Notes: generated from the letters alone by a model not told the origin. A stretch of DNA of 64,000 nucleotides from Strongylocentrotus droebachiensis (GCA_035222895.1 JAVYIG010002526.1:178350-242349), one strand, 5' to 3'. Positions 47,479-59,171 are shown, counted from the first letter of the stretch. Program-made: numbers and translations.

Positions 47479-48215
47479 CTAAAGTTTTGCAGATGGCTGT
47501 ACATCGAAAATCAGATGGCTTCTACTGACAGCGCGGTCTCCAACCTGAAGTTCGAAATGAATTGTACCTGGGTTATCATCCACCTCCCAGCACACAACTT
47601 CAAATTCTTTTCCCTGACGTATCTCCTGCATATATTCCACAGTGTAGGTCTTCAGTTTGTAGTGGATTAGCTCATGATGAAACGACCTAAGGAACCCGGC
47701 CACAGCTGCAGAACTCCCTGCATCATACATGAATCGCAGATACGGTGTTTGGTTAACGTGTCTATTGTAATCAACATCACTCCACTGCACTGTAGTCTTC
47801 CACCTGAAGACATCACCATTGTCAGGCTGCAAGAGTAAGAACTGATGTCTCTGCGGTGGTGTCTTCAGGGTTGTCTTGTCGACATACTTCTTGATGATCT
47901 CGGAACCGATAGGGACGGGCGTTCCTTTGTTGACATCCATCGCCATGCACTGCATGATGCTGGACAGATAGAGAGCCTCGGACTTCGCGTCTCGGAGATC
48001 AATGCCGACGTACATAGATGTTCTTCCCAGAAAGGCTATGTACGAATCGTACCTGACTGGACGTGAAACGAAGTTCGTATTGTGGTATGCAGGAAGGAAG
48101 TTCAGAGTGAGACTGCGACCAAAGAAAGATAGGTCGTCGCTCTAACCAAGCGATGGCGCGTGCTGATAAGTGGCAAGTTGAATGTTGCCAACGTGGCAGT
48201 GAGGATGAATGCTTC
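47479..48215 (-). CDS. Thioesterase-like last exon (hotdog modules)
   Basis: The acceptor TCTCTTTTTGTATAG is strong. The exon would be 245 codons including the final stop. From the first Met after the internal TAG, 178 residues are open. That downstream part alone would lack the front of the first hotdog. Confidence 0.7.
48142..48144 (-). other. In-frame TAG within the thioesterase-like exon
   Basis: The codon sits between ...QHAPSLG and SDDLSFFG. It is the only stop in about 345 codons of otherwise coherent sequence. A CAG or TGG codon one substitution away would restore the frame. Confidence 0.7.
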
Positions 48216-48620
48216 CTATACAAAAAGAGAAGGCAAAGAAGAAATATAATGGAAAGTTGAATATATCATAACCAAATAAGAAAGAAAAAAAGGTGTTCAT
48301 AGAGTTTAGGTGCGCAAATTTGGAAAGGATAACATAGTTGTAGATGTCCTAAATGTGTAAGTTATTGTTAAATACAGAGGCAACATATCTTGATCGGTTT
48401 TTATTGTAAATAGACATGCATTATAATCAATTTTGTTCACTACTCTTTTCCTTTTTTCGTTTAAAATGTTACAACAAACAACAACAATGATACCAAGTAA
48501 CATTCTGAAAAAGGGGCAGTTTAACAAGGAAGAGAGTATTGTGGATATAGATTGTTCTAAGCCATCTATGACATTTTCCATCATTGTCATAAACATACTT
48601 TGCGAATGTGCAAAAGCTTC

Positions 48621-49038
48621 AGGGGTGTTTCACAAAGACTAAGATCGACTTAAGTTTGACTTGAACTATAGAACTATATACCAATCTATATAATAAACAT
48701 TTCTTGATAGTTAATAATTGTTGAATTAACAAATACTTAAATTTAAGGTTTACCTATGACGTGGACTTATGTATACTATGTTATTCATTCCCCTAAAAGT
48801 CTTAAACCAGACGTTGAATCAGAAAAGAAATACCCAATACATTATGATCATTAGATAATTTCTTTTTCTTCAACAATGAACTACAACAAATGTCAATTCT
48901 ATAGATTTGTGATCACAATTTGCACGTCCCTTGAAAGACCATTGCCAGGAATGATAAGAGCAACCAGTGGCGTGAAAGGCCTGCCATAGTTCAAGTCTAA
49001 CTTAAGTCGATCTAAATCTTTGCGAAACACCTCCTGGC
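48621..49038. mobile_element. MITE in thioesterase intron
   Basis: The left arm GGGGTGTTTCACAAAGACTA, with GATCGACTTAAGTTTGACTT, is inverted at the right (AGTCTAACTTAAGTCGATC...GCGAAACACCTCC). TIRs are about 50 bp. Non-coding, 0.42 kb. Confidence 0.8.
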
Positions 49039-49209
49039 ATAATAGCAAAGTAATTGGCTAAATAGTTGGAGTATTACATGCAGAATGTTTGTATTGCTTC
49101 GTTGAATCAATAACGGAATATTCGTTTCCGTTGTCATATTTTAAATGTACAAATAAAAATACATCTCTAGAACTATTGCTGTTAGTATTTAAATCTAATG
49201 AACAATGAT

Positions 49210-49498
49210 CAGGGGCGGCGACTTCTTTTCAAGACTAGGGGAGGGGGACGAAATGCGAAATTTTAAAAATATATATTTTGTACATTTTGAAAGATAATAT
49301 GCGAGTGAACGCAACGACCGAGCGAGAAGATTTTTGCATTTTTATTAGTCTTAATGCCGCACTCTTAGGCCCTCCAGAGCCTAAAAGTGTGTTGCAGTCG
49401 TTAGGCAGTATTTGCTATAAATTTGTTTGGTATTTTTTTTAAATTTTCCGGGGGGAGGGAGACGATTCCCCCGTCCCTCTCCGGGATCGCCGCCCCTG
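49210..49498. mobile_element. hAT-type MITE in thioesterase intron
   Basis: CAGGGGCGGCGA at the left and TCGCCGCCCCTG at the right, with ACAATGAT (left) and GCAATGAT (right) as an almost perfect 8-bp target duplication. TIR sequence and duplication length are typical of hAT. Confidence 0.8.
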
Positions 49499-49574
49499 GC
49501 AATGATGATAGGCTAACATAAAACATTAAGCCTTTGCAGTTGTTGTCTGAAGAAAACAAACTTAAGTTCCTTAC

Positions 49575-49741
49575 CAATTTTGTTAAAATCATTCCAACCG
49601 AACTCCTTTAAGTGATAGGATCTTGGATATTTGTTTGGGATGTGCCGGAGGACATCCTTCAGGAACTTGTGAAATTTAGTGTGCTCCTTGCTCTCGTGAT
49701 GGTGTTGCATAGTGCAGCCTCTCGTGGAAATTTTGCGGATT
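49575..49741 (-). CDS. Thioesterase-like middle exon
   Basis: Acceptor CTTTTCGCAG, donor G|GTAAGG. It encodes IRKISTRGCTMQHHHESKEH, then a basic stretch and SYHLKEFGWNDFNKI. It enters in phase 2 and leaves in phase 1, matching both neighbours. Confidence 0.6.
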
Positions 49742-50025
49742 CTGCGAAAAGGATCAAAGAAAGATGCCCCTTATCTCAATTACTTCTGTAAAAATTACGA
49801 TTACTTATAGGAAAGCATTTCCTAACCTATCTGAAACCAAAAATAATGAAGAAAATCCTAAATTACCCGACCTCCTATATTTCAACTTCATATACATGTA
49901 GTTACATATACGTACATACATACTGCACGTACTGTTTTGATGACTTTGACCTGGAAAACCAAGCTATGTACGATAGACGTCATGACCTTTTTGTGACCTG
50001 TTAAGAATTGACTGAAAAAAAGTAC

Positions 50026-50162
50026 CTCATGTAAGTGGAATCAAGTCCATTGAAATACCTGCAGGGCATGTTTACCAAATCTTTTGTGAGCTCTGTTACA
50101 CTCTGGTAGAGATCTAGAGCCCCCGTTGAGTCAATTTCGACATGGCGATGCTTATGGAATAG
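50026..50162 (-). CDS. Thioesterase-like upstream exon
   Basis: Open from a TATCAAAG acceptor to an ATGAG|GTACTT donor. It encodes LFHKHRHVEIDSTGALDLYQ, SVTELTKDLVNMPCRYFNGL and DSTYMR. It begins in phase 0, so at least one more exon or a start codon should lie further upstream. Confidence 0.55.
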
Positions 50163-50309
50163 CTTTGATAGAATAAATGGTTGCCGTCATAAACGGATCA
50201 CGCAACATACACAAGCAATATAGCGAATCTATATAATAATAATAATTATGAAATTAATTGTATATTATTTAATAGTAATGATAATGACGATGATTACATT
50301 AATACTAAT

Positions 50310-51243
50310 GATAGTAATAATAATGAAAATAACAATAGCAGTAGTACAACAATAATAAGAATAATAATAATAAGATTATTAATAATAATGGCAATACGCC
50401 TTCCATCTCTTAGATGCTCAAGACGCCTACACATTAATTTCCGTTCAAAATTTAGGCACTATAATATATGAAATACAGCCAATAACATGGTTAAAATATA
50501 TAGTTAAGTTTTAATACTCCCTTTGAAAAACCCGGCCACTCTACATGAAGAAAAAAACCCTTGAGGAAATACCCAAGCTCTTTGAATTGCCTTCCAACAA
50601 TACTGCACTATACGGGTTATTATGAAGCTATAATAGCCTACATAGTAGCAATTGTAGTGATGAACTTTGTGTTGCATGTGAATGCATGATCGGTTACGTG
50701 TGCAAAAGCATGCAGGTATCAATTATACTCATCAAGTATAATCCTGTCACTTTTATTGGCTTTCACTGAATTACTTGATAGTAATAATAATGAAAATAAC
50801 AATAGCAGTAGTACAACAATAATAAGAATAATAATAATAAGATTATTAATAATAATGGCAATACGCCTTCCATCTCTTAGATGCTCAAGACGCCTACACA
50901 TTAATTTCCGTTCAAAATTTAGGCACTATAATATATGAAATACAGCCAATAACATGGTTAAAATATATAGTTAAGTTTTAATACTCCCTTTGAAAAACCC
51001 GGCCACTCTACATGAAGAAAAAAACCCTTGAGGAAATACCCAAGCTCTTTGAATTGCCTTCCAACAATACTGCACTATACGGGTTATTATGAAGCTATAA
51101 TAGCCTACATAGTAGCAATTGTAGTGATGAACTTTGTGTTGCATGTGAATGCATGATCGGTTACGTGTGCAAAAGCATGCAGGTATCAATTATACTCATC
51201 AAGTATAATCCTGTCACTTTTATTGGCTTTCACTGAATTACTT
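50310..51243. repeat. 467-bp perfect tandem duplication
   Basis: Units 50,310-50,776 and 50,777-51,243 appear identical by eye, including an ORF on the minus strand that recurs exactly 467 bp apart. Each unit begins in a (TAA)n-rich stretch. The duplication is either very recent or an assembly artefact. Confidence 0.9.
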
Positions 51244-52794
51244 GGTATTTAATAAGCTTTGTACAAATAAGGTTGTACAGTTTTCGCGTTATGAAAGTTC
51301 TGAGAGAAACATTTTCCTACCTTGACGATGTTAACAAATGCCTCTTTGTCGATTTATATGATCCAATGCACGCCCTCGGTGTGTAGAAGAAAAAATATTT
51401 GATAGAGTCTAGAAAGATCATTGTGTATTGTATCAGAGGGAAAACAGTAATCGAATTCAGCAGCACCAATCTATACACTGAGTAGTAAGCACCTTTCCAT
51501 ACAAAAGAATGCACGGTGCATATATAGTTCTTGTCCAAAGCTTACTTCAATGAGATTGACCTTTTACGATGACCTCGGCATGCCTACAGGGAATGTCAAT
51601 AATACGAAATTGATAACTGTATGTCAAGCTTTATGTACATGTATTTTAGCCAGTTAAGGGCTACGGCTACTCTATTCGTATACTTCTATTCTCCTTTAAA
51701 AAAAATTATATCTGTCAATCGTCACACAATTTAGCTACTGAATTTCAATCGGATTTTGCTTACGTACGTCAAGTATTTACTACTAATAATAAGTACTGAT
51801 ATTGTAAGAAGTACGTTTGCTTTGTATCACTTGAAGAATGTAAATGTATGTTAAATGAATGGTATGGCTGTGTCAACGTCTCAAGCCTTTGACCTATATT
51901 GCCAAACCTCTGCGTGTTTTTCCGTAGTATACTGAAAATGTATTTTTTTATATTGTAATTGCCTTTTTAAAGTCTGGCTGCTATTGCTTGTTTATTCCCA
52001 TGTTGATTATACCCTGCAGTATGATGAACCATGCAGAAACAAATAAATAAACAACTAATTTATCCTCAACTTAATTTTTGCTTTTTGAATTATCATGGTA
52101 ATTTTTTGGCGATTGTGTTGAGGCAAAAGTCAAATACTTTCATACTCTGTTCCTTATCAAACTCACTAAAAATGCGAACAAAATCATTTCAATCAAAAAA
52201 TTAGCAGGATCCGGAAACATTAACAAAAATTCTGTTAGGTATTGCTGATTCTTCGGGAGCATTGTCAGGGCCACATGGAACATGTATTATTTTAATGCCA
52301 TCAGATTGACGATCAGCGAACAAATCATGGCAATAAAAAGTGTAGGCCTATCAATTTATGAATTTGTTTGTATTATTCATCTATTTGTCAATCGCATAGG
52401 TACATAATGATATAAATGTCTTCCTTCAAACGCGATTTACAATTCAATTCATGATTAAATAGTGAACCCAATTCCTTTCATGCCTACACCTACTTTTCTC
52501 GACTCAATTTTATGTAACTTCATATTTTACACAACTAGATTACCGAATGTGTAATTAAATACCCATGACTACATTATTACGTTCTTCTACTATTGTTTGT
52601 GCACCAATATGTCAAGAGAGTCATAATTGTATATATATTTGTAATTAACCCTGCAAAGGATTTCGCAATTCGTCTTTTGGCCGCGATGAAATTTTATTAA
52701 TTAACCATTTACATTTTGAAAGAGTCAAAATAAAGTCATTAAAACATGGTATGAAATCGTATTTCTTCAACTGAGATGTAAGGGTTTGGTTAAG
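51244..52794. other. Gene-free spacer
   Basis: AT-rich with no supportable exon. A short minus-strand stretch near 51,300-51,540 has a GTAGGA donor-like site but no consistent frame. Confidence 0.4.
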
Positions 52795-53030
52795 GGCAGA
52801 GGCGGCGTTTACGTAGTGCCCCATCTTTTCAGCTACCTACAAAGTGCCCCTTTTTACATAGGACAAGTGCCCCTTTTTCTTTTGATAAGTGCACCCCTAT
52901 TTTTTCCTAAGATACTCTTCACTTTCTCATAAATGTCCCTTTACAACCCTTAATAAATGCCTCTATTAAAATCTGATTAGTGCCCTTTTTTCCTTTCAAA
53001 TACGTGTCTCTTTTATATTCTGTTAAAGTT
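52795..53030 (+). repeat. GTGCCCC repeat fragment
   Basis: GCAGAGGCGGCGTTTACGTAG followed by loose copies of AAGTGCCCCTTTTT, the family seen at 44,080-44,659. Confidence 0.65.
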
Positions 53031-53189
53031 ATTTAAAACATCATTGTTAGTAGGAAAATTTCCAATTTCACAAAGTAGAGCTGTCATTAAATTTCTACAT
53101 AAGAAACGCGTCAAAGAAAGCCTTTAAAACTGGAGGCCTTGAGTCTCTTAAATACTGATTATAAATTCTAGCATCTGTTTTAGCAGGAA

Positions 53190-54300
53190 GGTTGAAAAAA
53201 CAATATTCGTTCGTTATTTGAAGAAATAAAGAATTATGAAGCTGTTATCTTTTTGGATCTAGAAAAGGCTTTCGGTCAAATAAGTTGGGACTTTCTATAC
53301 AGATTAGAAAAAAGGAATCGTTTTGGTAGCATATTTATTGGATATATAAAACCCCTTTACACAAATGTTCAAAGTTGTATTGTTGATAATAATTGGCAAT
53401 CATTATTTATTTTTTTAATCTGCAAAGAGATCTCCGGAAGGTTGCCCAGTGTCCGCTGTATTGTTTTTGGTTGTCATCGAAATATTAACGATTGATATTA
53501 GATCAGATGAAGCTATTCAGGGTGTTCAATTACCAGGATCAGGAGTTATGCCTGGTACTCAAGTTAAAATTAGCCTACAGGTTGTAGGTGTTACAACAAA
53601 GTTTGTTGCAAACGAAATTTATTGAAAAAATGCCATGCGTAAATTTAAAACTTTTGGTTGTGTAGCAGGACCTAGTTTAAATATGTTAAAATCAAAAGGT
53701 TTTCATTTTAGGAATTGAATGTAGAACAAAATAAAGATATCACATGGTATAATCAGTTTGTAAGAACAATCGGGGTTTACTTTAGTAAGTACACGAAATC
53801 ACCTAGGCCTAATTAGAAAACATGGGAGGAAAAGGTAGAACAAATTGAAAAACGAAATTAAAAAGTGGACATGTAAAAAGTTAACATACTTTGGTAAAAT
53901 AACTGTATTGAATTCACTTGTATTCTTAATCATTATTTATATTACGTCAGTTTTTCCAAATATTGATTTTTATAAATAAAGAAATTGAAAAACTCATTTA
54001 CAATTATGTATAACATGGTTTAGATAGAGTAAAGAGAAAAACCTAAATCGGGTCAACTAGTAAAGGATGTTTGTATATGCCAGATTTTGTTTTGGAAGTT
54101 TTGCCTAGAAAGTAAATTGGTTTTATAAGGAATATAAAGATCGTAATTTAGATGGAAGATTCGTTCACACTATTATTTGAACCATTTTAGTCCCAACTTT
54201 TTAGTGCTCAAGACAGGTTTCTTAAAAGTCGGAGAATTAAAGATTTTAGGAGATATAACTTTATTTTATCAACAATTTGTATAAGGGCACGGAAAAAATG
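53190..54300 (+). mobile_element. Decayed Tx1/L1-type LINE
   Basis: Fragments read AVIFLDLEKAFGQISWDFLY, FGSIFIGYIKPLYTNVQSC and, after frameshifts, EQNKDITWYNQFVRTIGVYF, TWEEKVEQIEK and YMPDFVL. FLDxEKAFDxxSWxFL and WxxKVEKIEK are characteristic of L1/Tx1 ORF2. The catalytic YADD is not recognisable. Confidence 0.65.
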
Positions 54301-54654
54301 TCAACGTGTAAATAAATCAAATAATGAGGTTTCTAGTATCAGAATGCATCTGTTATTGGGAAACACATGCATTAAAGACAACAAATTATGTTTATGGTGG
54401 AAACAATTTGGAATATTATTTATTGGGAACATCATAGACGCCAAAGGGGATGTCGATATAAATCGGGCAAAATAATTACTTTGTATTATATAAGTGAGGT
54501 AAAATTGTACCTCGTGAATGGAAAAGAAAATGAAAATGTGAAAATGTTTTTTGTTCATATGAAAACATAAGTCTTCATTATTTTGAATCGACACCAAAAG
54601 TATGCCATGATATATCAGTTACCAAAAAAAAATGTCACAGTTTATATGTGTGAG

Positions 54655-55180
54655 GATCTTATTTAATTTAGAAAGTACATTTATGAGCCCCATGTAAGTT
54701 ATGTGAGAATCTTATTCAATTTAAATAGTTCACTTGTGAGCCCCTGTAAGTTATATGAGGATCTTATTCAATATAGATAGTTCACTTGTGAGCCCCTGTA
54801 AGTTATATGAGGATCTTATTCAATTTAGATAGTTTACTTGTGAGCCCCTGTAAGTTATGTGAGGATCTTATTCAATTTAGATAGTTCACTTGTGAGCCCC
54901 TGTAAGTTATGTGAGGATCTTATTCAATTTAGATAGTTCACTTGTGAGCCCCTGTAAGTTATATGAGGATCTTATTCAATTTAGATAGTTCACTTGTGAG
55001 CCCCTGTAAGTTATATGAGGATCTTATTCAATATAGATAGTTCACTTGTGAGCCCCTGTAAGTTATATGATGATCTTATTCAATTTAGATAGTTTACTTG
55101 TGAGCCCCTGTAAGTTATGTGAGGATCTTATTCAATTTAGATAGTTCACTTGTGCGTTATGTAAGTTATGTGAGGATCTT
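54655..55180. repeat. 52-bp minisatellite
   Basis: About ten copies of a 52-bp unit that starts GATCTTATTCAATTTAGATA and ends GTAAGTTATATGAG. Internal copies are nearly identical and outer ones diverge. The array resumes at 59,172-59,290, showing that the LINE in between was inserted into it. Confidence 0.92.
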
Positions 55181-55268
55181 CTGGTTCTGGTTCTGGTGGG
55201 CTACTGCATAAACTCCTCAGCTGGGATGTAACATGCAGGCGCAGTCGACTGAGCATAGTATCCTATAT

Positions 55269-55613
55269 TTAATTTCTGAAGTGGGCTCTAGCAATTATTT
55301 CGCCCATGTTGAGCTTTTGTAAGGTATCTTTAAAGGCTCTAAGGGTGGGGGTATTTCTAGCATGGGTAGGGAGAAAGTTCCATTCGGGGAATGTCCTGGG
55401 ATATAGAGAGTGTTTATAACAGTCCTTTACAGCGGATAACTTCTTGAATGATACTGATGACCTTATTCTTGTAGATACCCCTACTCCAGATGACCTGTTT
55501 TGGTAGTGGTCAGTATCAACGGCAATAAAGTGGTGGATGGATTTGTAGAGGAAAGTCAACCTCTGGGCTGCTCTTCTGTGCTCCAATGGTTGCCATTTCA
55601 GATAGGAGATCAT
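55269..55613 (-). pseudogene. LINE protein, C-terminal segment
   Basis: 114 codons starting MISYLKWQPLEHRRAAQRLT and including FPEWNFLPTHARNTPTLRAF (the WN-LP motif at the end of many CR1/L2 proteins). It ends 88 bp from the element's 3' terminus. Confidence 0.85.
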
Positions 55614-56833
55614 CTCACAGAGACGCTGCTCCGGCGTTCATGACGGTTCAAGACGAATCTTGCAGCACGTCGTTGAACTCCTTCGAGTTGTTTTATGTAT
55701 TCCTTCTGATAAGGGTCCCAAATTGAGGCACAGTACTCAAGTCGTGGCCTGACGAGAGTTTTATAGGAAACTGCTTTTACTTTGGGAGAGCAGCTAAAGA
55801 GGTTTCTCCGAAGTAATCCAAGCATCCGATTTGCCCTTGATGTAACATTTTGGATGTGATTTGCCCAGCTGAGTTTACTGTCAAGTTCTAACCCCAAATA
55901 TGTGTGCTTGAGTACAACTTCCAAAACGGAACCCCCCATTCGATACTGTGTTTCGATTATCTTCTTTTTGTGAGTAACATGCATTGCAAAACATTTTGTT
56001 TTGTTGAATTTCATTTGCCAGCGTTGTTCCCAAGCAACCAGGCGATTGATGTCTCTCTGTAAATCCAGACTATCTTGGTTGCTCTTTATCTGCCTATACA
56101 TGATGCAATCGTCGGCAAAAAGTCGGACTTCTGACGTTATTCCGTCAGATATGTCGTTTATGTACATGAGAAACAGCAAATGGCCTAATACAGTGCCCTG
56201 CGGTACTCCTGACGTGACGTGTATGGAAGATGAGGAGGCACCATCAAGAACAACTTGTTGAGATCTTTTTGTAAGGAAGTTTTTAATCCCTATGTGCAAA
56301 TATCCTTGGATTCCGGCATGATGAAGTTTTAGGAGGAGTCTCTCATGTGGGACCATATCGAACGCCTTGCAAAAGTCCATGATAATGATGTTGACTTGGC
56401 CTTTGTCCTCTAACATCTTGGTAAGAACATTGACGGTCAAGGCTAGCTGGGTCTCACATGAGTGACCCCTACGGAAGCCATGCTGTTTGTCGTTCAGGTA
56501 ACCGATTTCCTCTAGGTGAGACATTACGCTATGATAAATAATATGTTCCAAAATCTTGCATAGGATCGAGGTCAACGATACAGGACGGTAGTTAGCTGGT
56601 TCCGAACGATTACCTTTCTTGTACAGGGGAGTGACATTTGCTCGTAACCAGTCTCTTGGAAGTTCACCAGTAGATATTGATTTCTGGTAAATAATGGTTA
56701 AGATAGGTGCAATGATACTGGAACATTCTTTAAGAATTGTTGGTGTTAACCCATCTGGACCAGACGCCTTCCGTGTATGAAGTCCTCGCAGAAGTTTCTC
56801 TACACCCTGAACAGTCACATTAATAGCTGGCAT
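55610..56833 (-). pseudogene. LINE protein, reverse transcriptase
   Basis: RT motifs in order: GLHTRKASGPDGLTPTIL, NVTPLYKKGN, NYRPVSLTSILCKILE, QHGFRRGHSCETQLAL, IIMDFCKAFDMVPHERLL, TSGVPQGTVLGHLLF, VRLFADDCIMY (FADD catalytic box) and HTYLGLELDSKLSW. The domain is complete. After RRAARFVLNRHE a frameshift leads to the final segment at 55,269-55,613. Confidence 0.9.
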
Positions 56834-56899
56834 GGCTTTACATGTAGATCCTGGTAGTACAGTTGGTATGTTTTCACGATCCTCTTTTGTGAAGACGGA

Positions 56900-57457
56900 T
56901 TAAAATTGATCATTTAATGCGTTTGCTTTTTCACTTGCAGATGTTGCTATCCCGTCCCTTGTGTTTAAGGGTGCCACCCCTGAAAAGTTTTGTCTAGAAT
57001 TCTTGATGAAACGCCAAAAGGGTTTGGTATCACCAGATTCCAGACTCTCCCCGACGTTGTACAGGAAAGTTGACCGAGCTTTACGGATACTACGATCTGT
57101 TGCCCGACGAAATGATTTAAGTTCATTCCAGTCTTGTTGGTGATTCGTCTTTTTAGCTTTATTATACATCCGTTGTTTCCGACGAATCATTCTTACATGA
57201 GACCCTTTTAACCATGGTAACTGAGTGCTGTTTTTAAATAATTTATTCGGAATTTTTTCTTCGATTGAGGAGAGAAGAACATTCTTGAAGTTATCCCATA
57301 TGTCTTCTACACCAGTGCGTGCAATGATATCACCATTAAGGGAATTTGCAAAGTCCTGAATATCCTTGTTGATCTGTTCAAAGTTTCCCTTTTTATACAA
57401 GTAGACTTTCCTACGTGGGGCTTTAACCCTTTGTGGAGTTAGTAGTGCATCAATCAA
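56900..57457 (-). pseudogene. LINE protein, linker between endonuclease and RT
   Basis: Continues the protein in another frame for 185 codons with QLPWLKGSHVRMIRRKQRMY, KSFRRATDRSIRKARSTFLY and KPFWRFIKNSRQ, the usual spacer of CR1/L2-type ORF2. It ends at an in-frame TAA (LNDQF*), beyond which the same frame continues as SVFTKED. Confidence 0.8.
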
Positions 57458-58839
57458 AACAATATCATATGATCCCCGAGTCCTGGCAAAATATCTATAT
57501 TCTGAACAAAAGTTGGTGTGTTCGTAAATACTAAGTCGAGAATATTTCCATTCCGTGTTGGTTCATTTACCATTTGTCCGAGATTTAGTTCTGTTGCTAA
57601 TTCTAGCATTTGCTTACTAACTGCCGGATACCTGCCTCCCGGTACGAAGCAGTTTTTTGCCCAATCTACATCTGGAAGATTAAAATCCCCTGAAACCCAA
57701 ATGTGACTGTTAGGGGGGATTTTGTGAAGGATCTGCGAGAGTTCCTCAATACATTGCTGGTCTTTCTTTGTGTTACCGCTATCAGGTCTGTAAACAACTC
57801 CAAAATATGTAGCTTGACTACCTTTCATGTGGATACTTGCCCATAGCCTTTCACAAGACTGGGAGCAGAGATTTGGTTCTTCTTTACTAATCAAGTCATC
57901 TCTAATAGCTAGAAAAACACCGCCACCAGTGGTATTTGTTTTCCTATCTTTTCTAAAAAGTTGGTAGGTTGGGGGTAGGATTTCATTACTGAATACAGTT
58001 TCATCTAACCAGGTTTCAGTACCAAAAATAACATCTGGTTTCTCCTTTTCAACAAGAGCTTGAAATAAGGGGATTTTATTTCGAACGCTCTGGAAATTAA
58101 CATTCATGAGTTTCAATTTTCTCTGCGTAGCTTTTGGCTTTCTTTCACTCCTTTTATTTTCACCAGAGCTGTTGCTTTTCTTAGGGCTGGAAGTATGCTT
58201 TGGATTTCCAACACGATGACTATTTGATACTAGGCTAGTTACACATTCCTTCGATGATTCTAAATCAAGGTTGATAAGAGCGTCAAAAGAATTTGAGGTG
58301 TTCACACGGTCTAACGAGAGTGTAGAGTTTGATATGTTTGGCATGGCGCACTTAGAACAAATCCATACGAATGATTCATGCTCAATGTGGATGTGATACA
58401 AAGCATCCTTCATTCCTGTACATTTATTGTGATACCACTTCAAGCATGTCTCACATTCCATAGCTTTTTGGTTCTTATTTACATTCTTCCTACAAATACC
58501 ACATGGGAGTCTTGTCTTCGGCCCTGGATTAAGTTGTACGTCTCCCGAAATAAGAATAATCAGCATAGACTGCATAAATCTTGATACTGGTTTACTACGG
58601 TAATATCCTAAATGAGTTTTTCTAAAGAATCCGAAGCCTTTCGAAGTACTCGAGATAGAAGCATGGAACAGACTCATCGGTGTACTGCATACGCCGTGCG
58701 TAGACGCCACGCAGCCGTTCTGCTTCAAAATGGCGGGAAACTCTTCCTCCCTTTGAAATTCTCGAGGAAATTTCACCAATTTTGCTCCAAAGGTGACAAG
58801 AATGGCGAGCATACACAATGTCCTACGTATATCCATCAT
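57454..58839 (-). pseudogene. LINE protein, N-terminal part: 2A-like, PHD, endonuclease
   Basis: Open for 461 codons. Residues 1-98 are a leader with a hydrophobic start (LCMLAILVTFGAKLV) and a second hydrophobic run just before SGDVQLNPGP. Residues 113 to about 166 form a C4HC3 PHD finger (CGIC, CETC, WYHNKC, WICSKC), a zinc fold that usually reads histone tails. From about residue 245 the endonuclease follows: LKLMNVNFQSVRNK, FGTETWLDE, GGGVFLAIRDD, FGVVYRPDSG, VSGDFNLPDVDW, LDLVFTN and GDHMIL (GDH in place of the usual SDH). A frameshift then moves the reading frame. Confidence 0.85.
58519..58545 (-). other. 2A-like ribosome-skipping motif in LINE
   Basis: The nine codons encode GDVQLNPGP, preceded by a hydrophobic run (MLIILIS). 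The consensus is DxExNPGP, so here Gln replaces Glu. 2A-like sequences are established in APE-type LINEs of several marine invertebrates. If active, translation would release the 106-residue leader from the PHD-EN-RT protein. Confidence 0.8.
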
Positions 58840-59171
58840 AAAGCTTGTTGATATATTGCACCCGTTTTAAAAATATGGCGACTAAAACGCTAAAAAAAGG
58901 TGATGACCCGTTGTGAATGGCGTAGAAAAAGAGCCGCTTCGAATGTGTAGAGAGCCTATGTTGTAAAAATACACAAGTTCACGATAACAAAATTCGTCAA
59001 ATATCTAAAAAGTTACAGTCAAAATCACACAAAAATGGCAATGAGACGATTAAAAAAACATTATAAAAGCGATATATCAGGATAAAAAGCAACAATGCGA
59101 GAGATAAAAAGGGATATTTTATTAAAATGTCAGGGTCGATATCCCGGCAAATAAAAACACGTCAGCTCAGT

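Larger units (their letters stand above)
47479..50162 (-). pseudogene. Double-hotdog thioesterase-like gene with in-frame TAG
   Basis: Minus-strand exons 50,162-50,026, 49,741-49,575 and 48,215-47,479 join with matching phases (2, then 1) at GT-AG sites. The protein runs HVEIDSTGALDLYQSVTELT, then KEFGWNDFNKIG, SIHPHCHVGNIQLATYQHAP, FFGRSLTLNFLPAYH and VRYDSYIAFLGRTSMYVGID. A second hotdog module follows: VQWSDVDYNRHVNQTPYLRF (DxDxxxHVN, the helix/active-site region of acyl thioesterases), ending FDVQPSAKL. I infer hydrolysis of an acyl thioester; the substrate is unknown. A single TAG at 48,142-48,144 interrupts the first module, so this is a young pseudogene, a null allele or a sequence error. 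The true start lies upstream and was not found. Confidence 0.6.
55181..59171 (-). mobile_element. Nearly intact CR1/L2-like LINE with 2A-like peptide and PHD finger
   Basis: A minus-strand element of 3991 bp flanked by a perfect 26-bp target duplication (55,155-55,180 and 59,172-59,197). The order is N-terminal leader, 2A-like motif, PHD finger, AP endonuclease, reverse transcriptase, and a 3' end in a short (CCAGAA)n tail. Only two frameshifts (about 57,455 and 55,612) and one stop (about 56,899) interrupt about 1100 codons. It looks like a recent insertion, but this copy is inactive. Confidence 0.88.

Noticed and set aside
47999..48223. Alternative frame of the thioesterase-like exon (Arg/Ser-rich ORF)
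   Set aside because: The splice phase and hotdog motifs support the other frame in spite of its TAG.
48306..48596. Minus-strand ORF with a hydrophobic LLGIIVVVCC stretch, considered as a missing thioesterase exon
   Set aside because: The three exons already join with matching phases, and this stretch has no suitable splice sites.
51317..51538. Minus-strand ORF considered as a 5' thioesterase exon
   Set aside because: A donor-like GTAGGA exists but the only coding-like frame (DKEAFVNIVK) has a stop just upstream and no acceptor.
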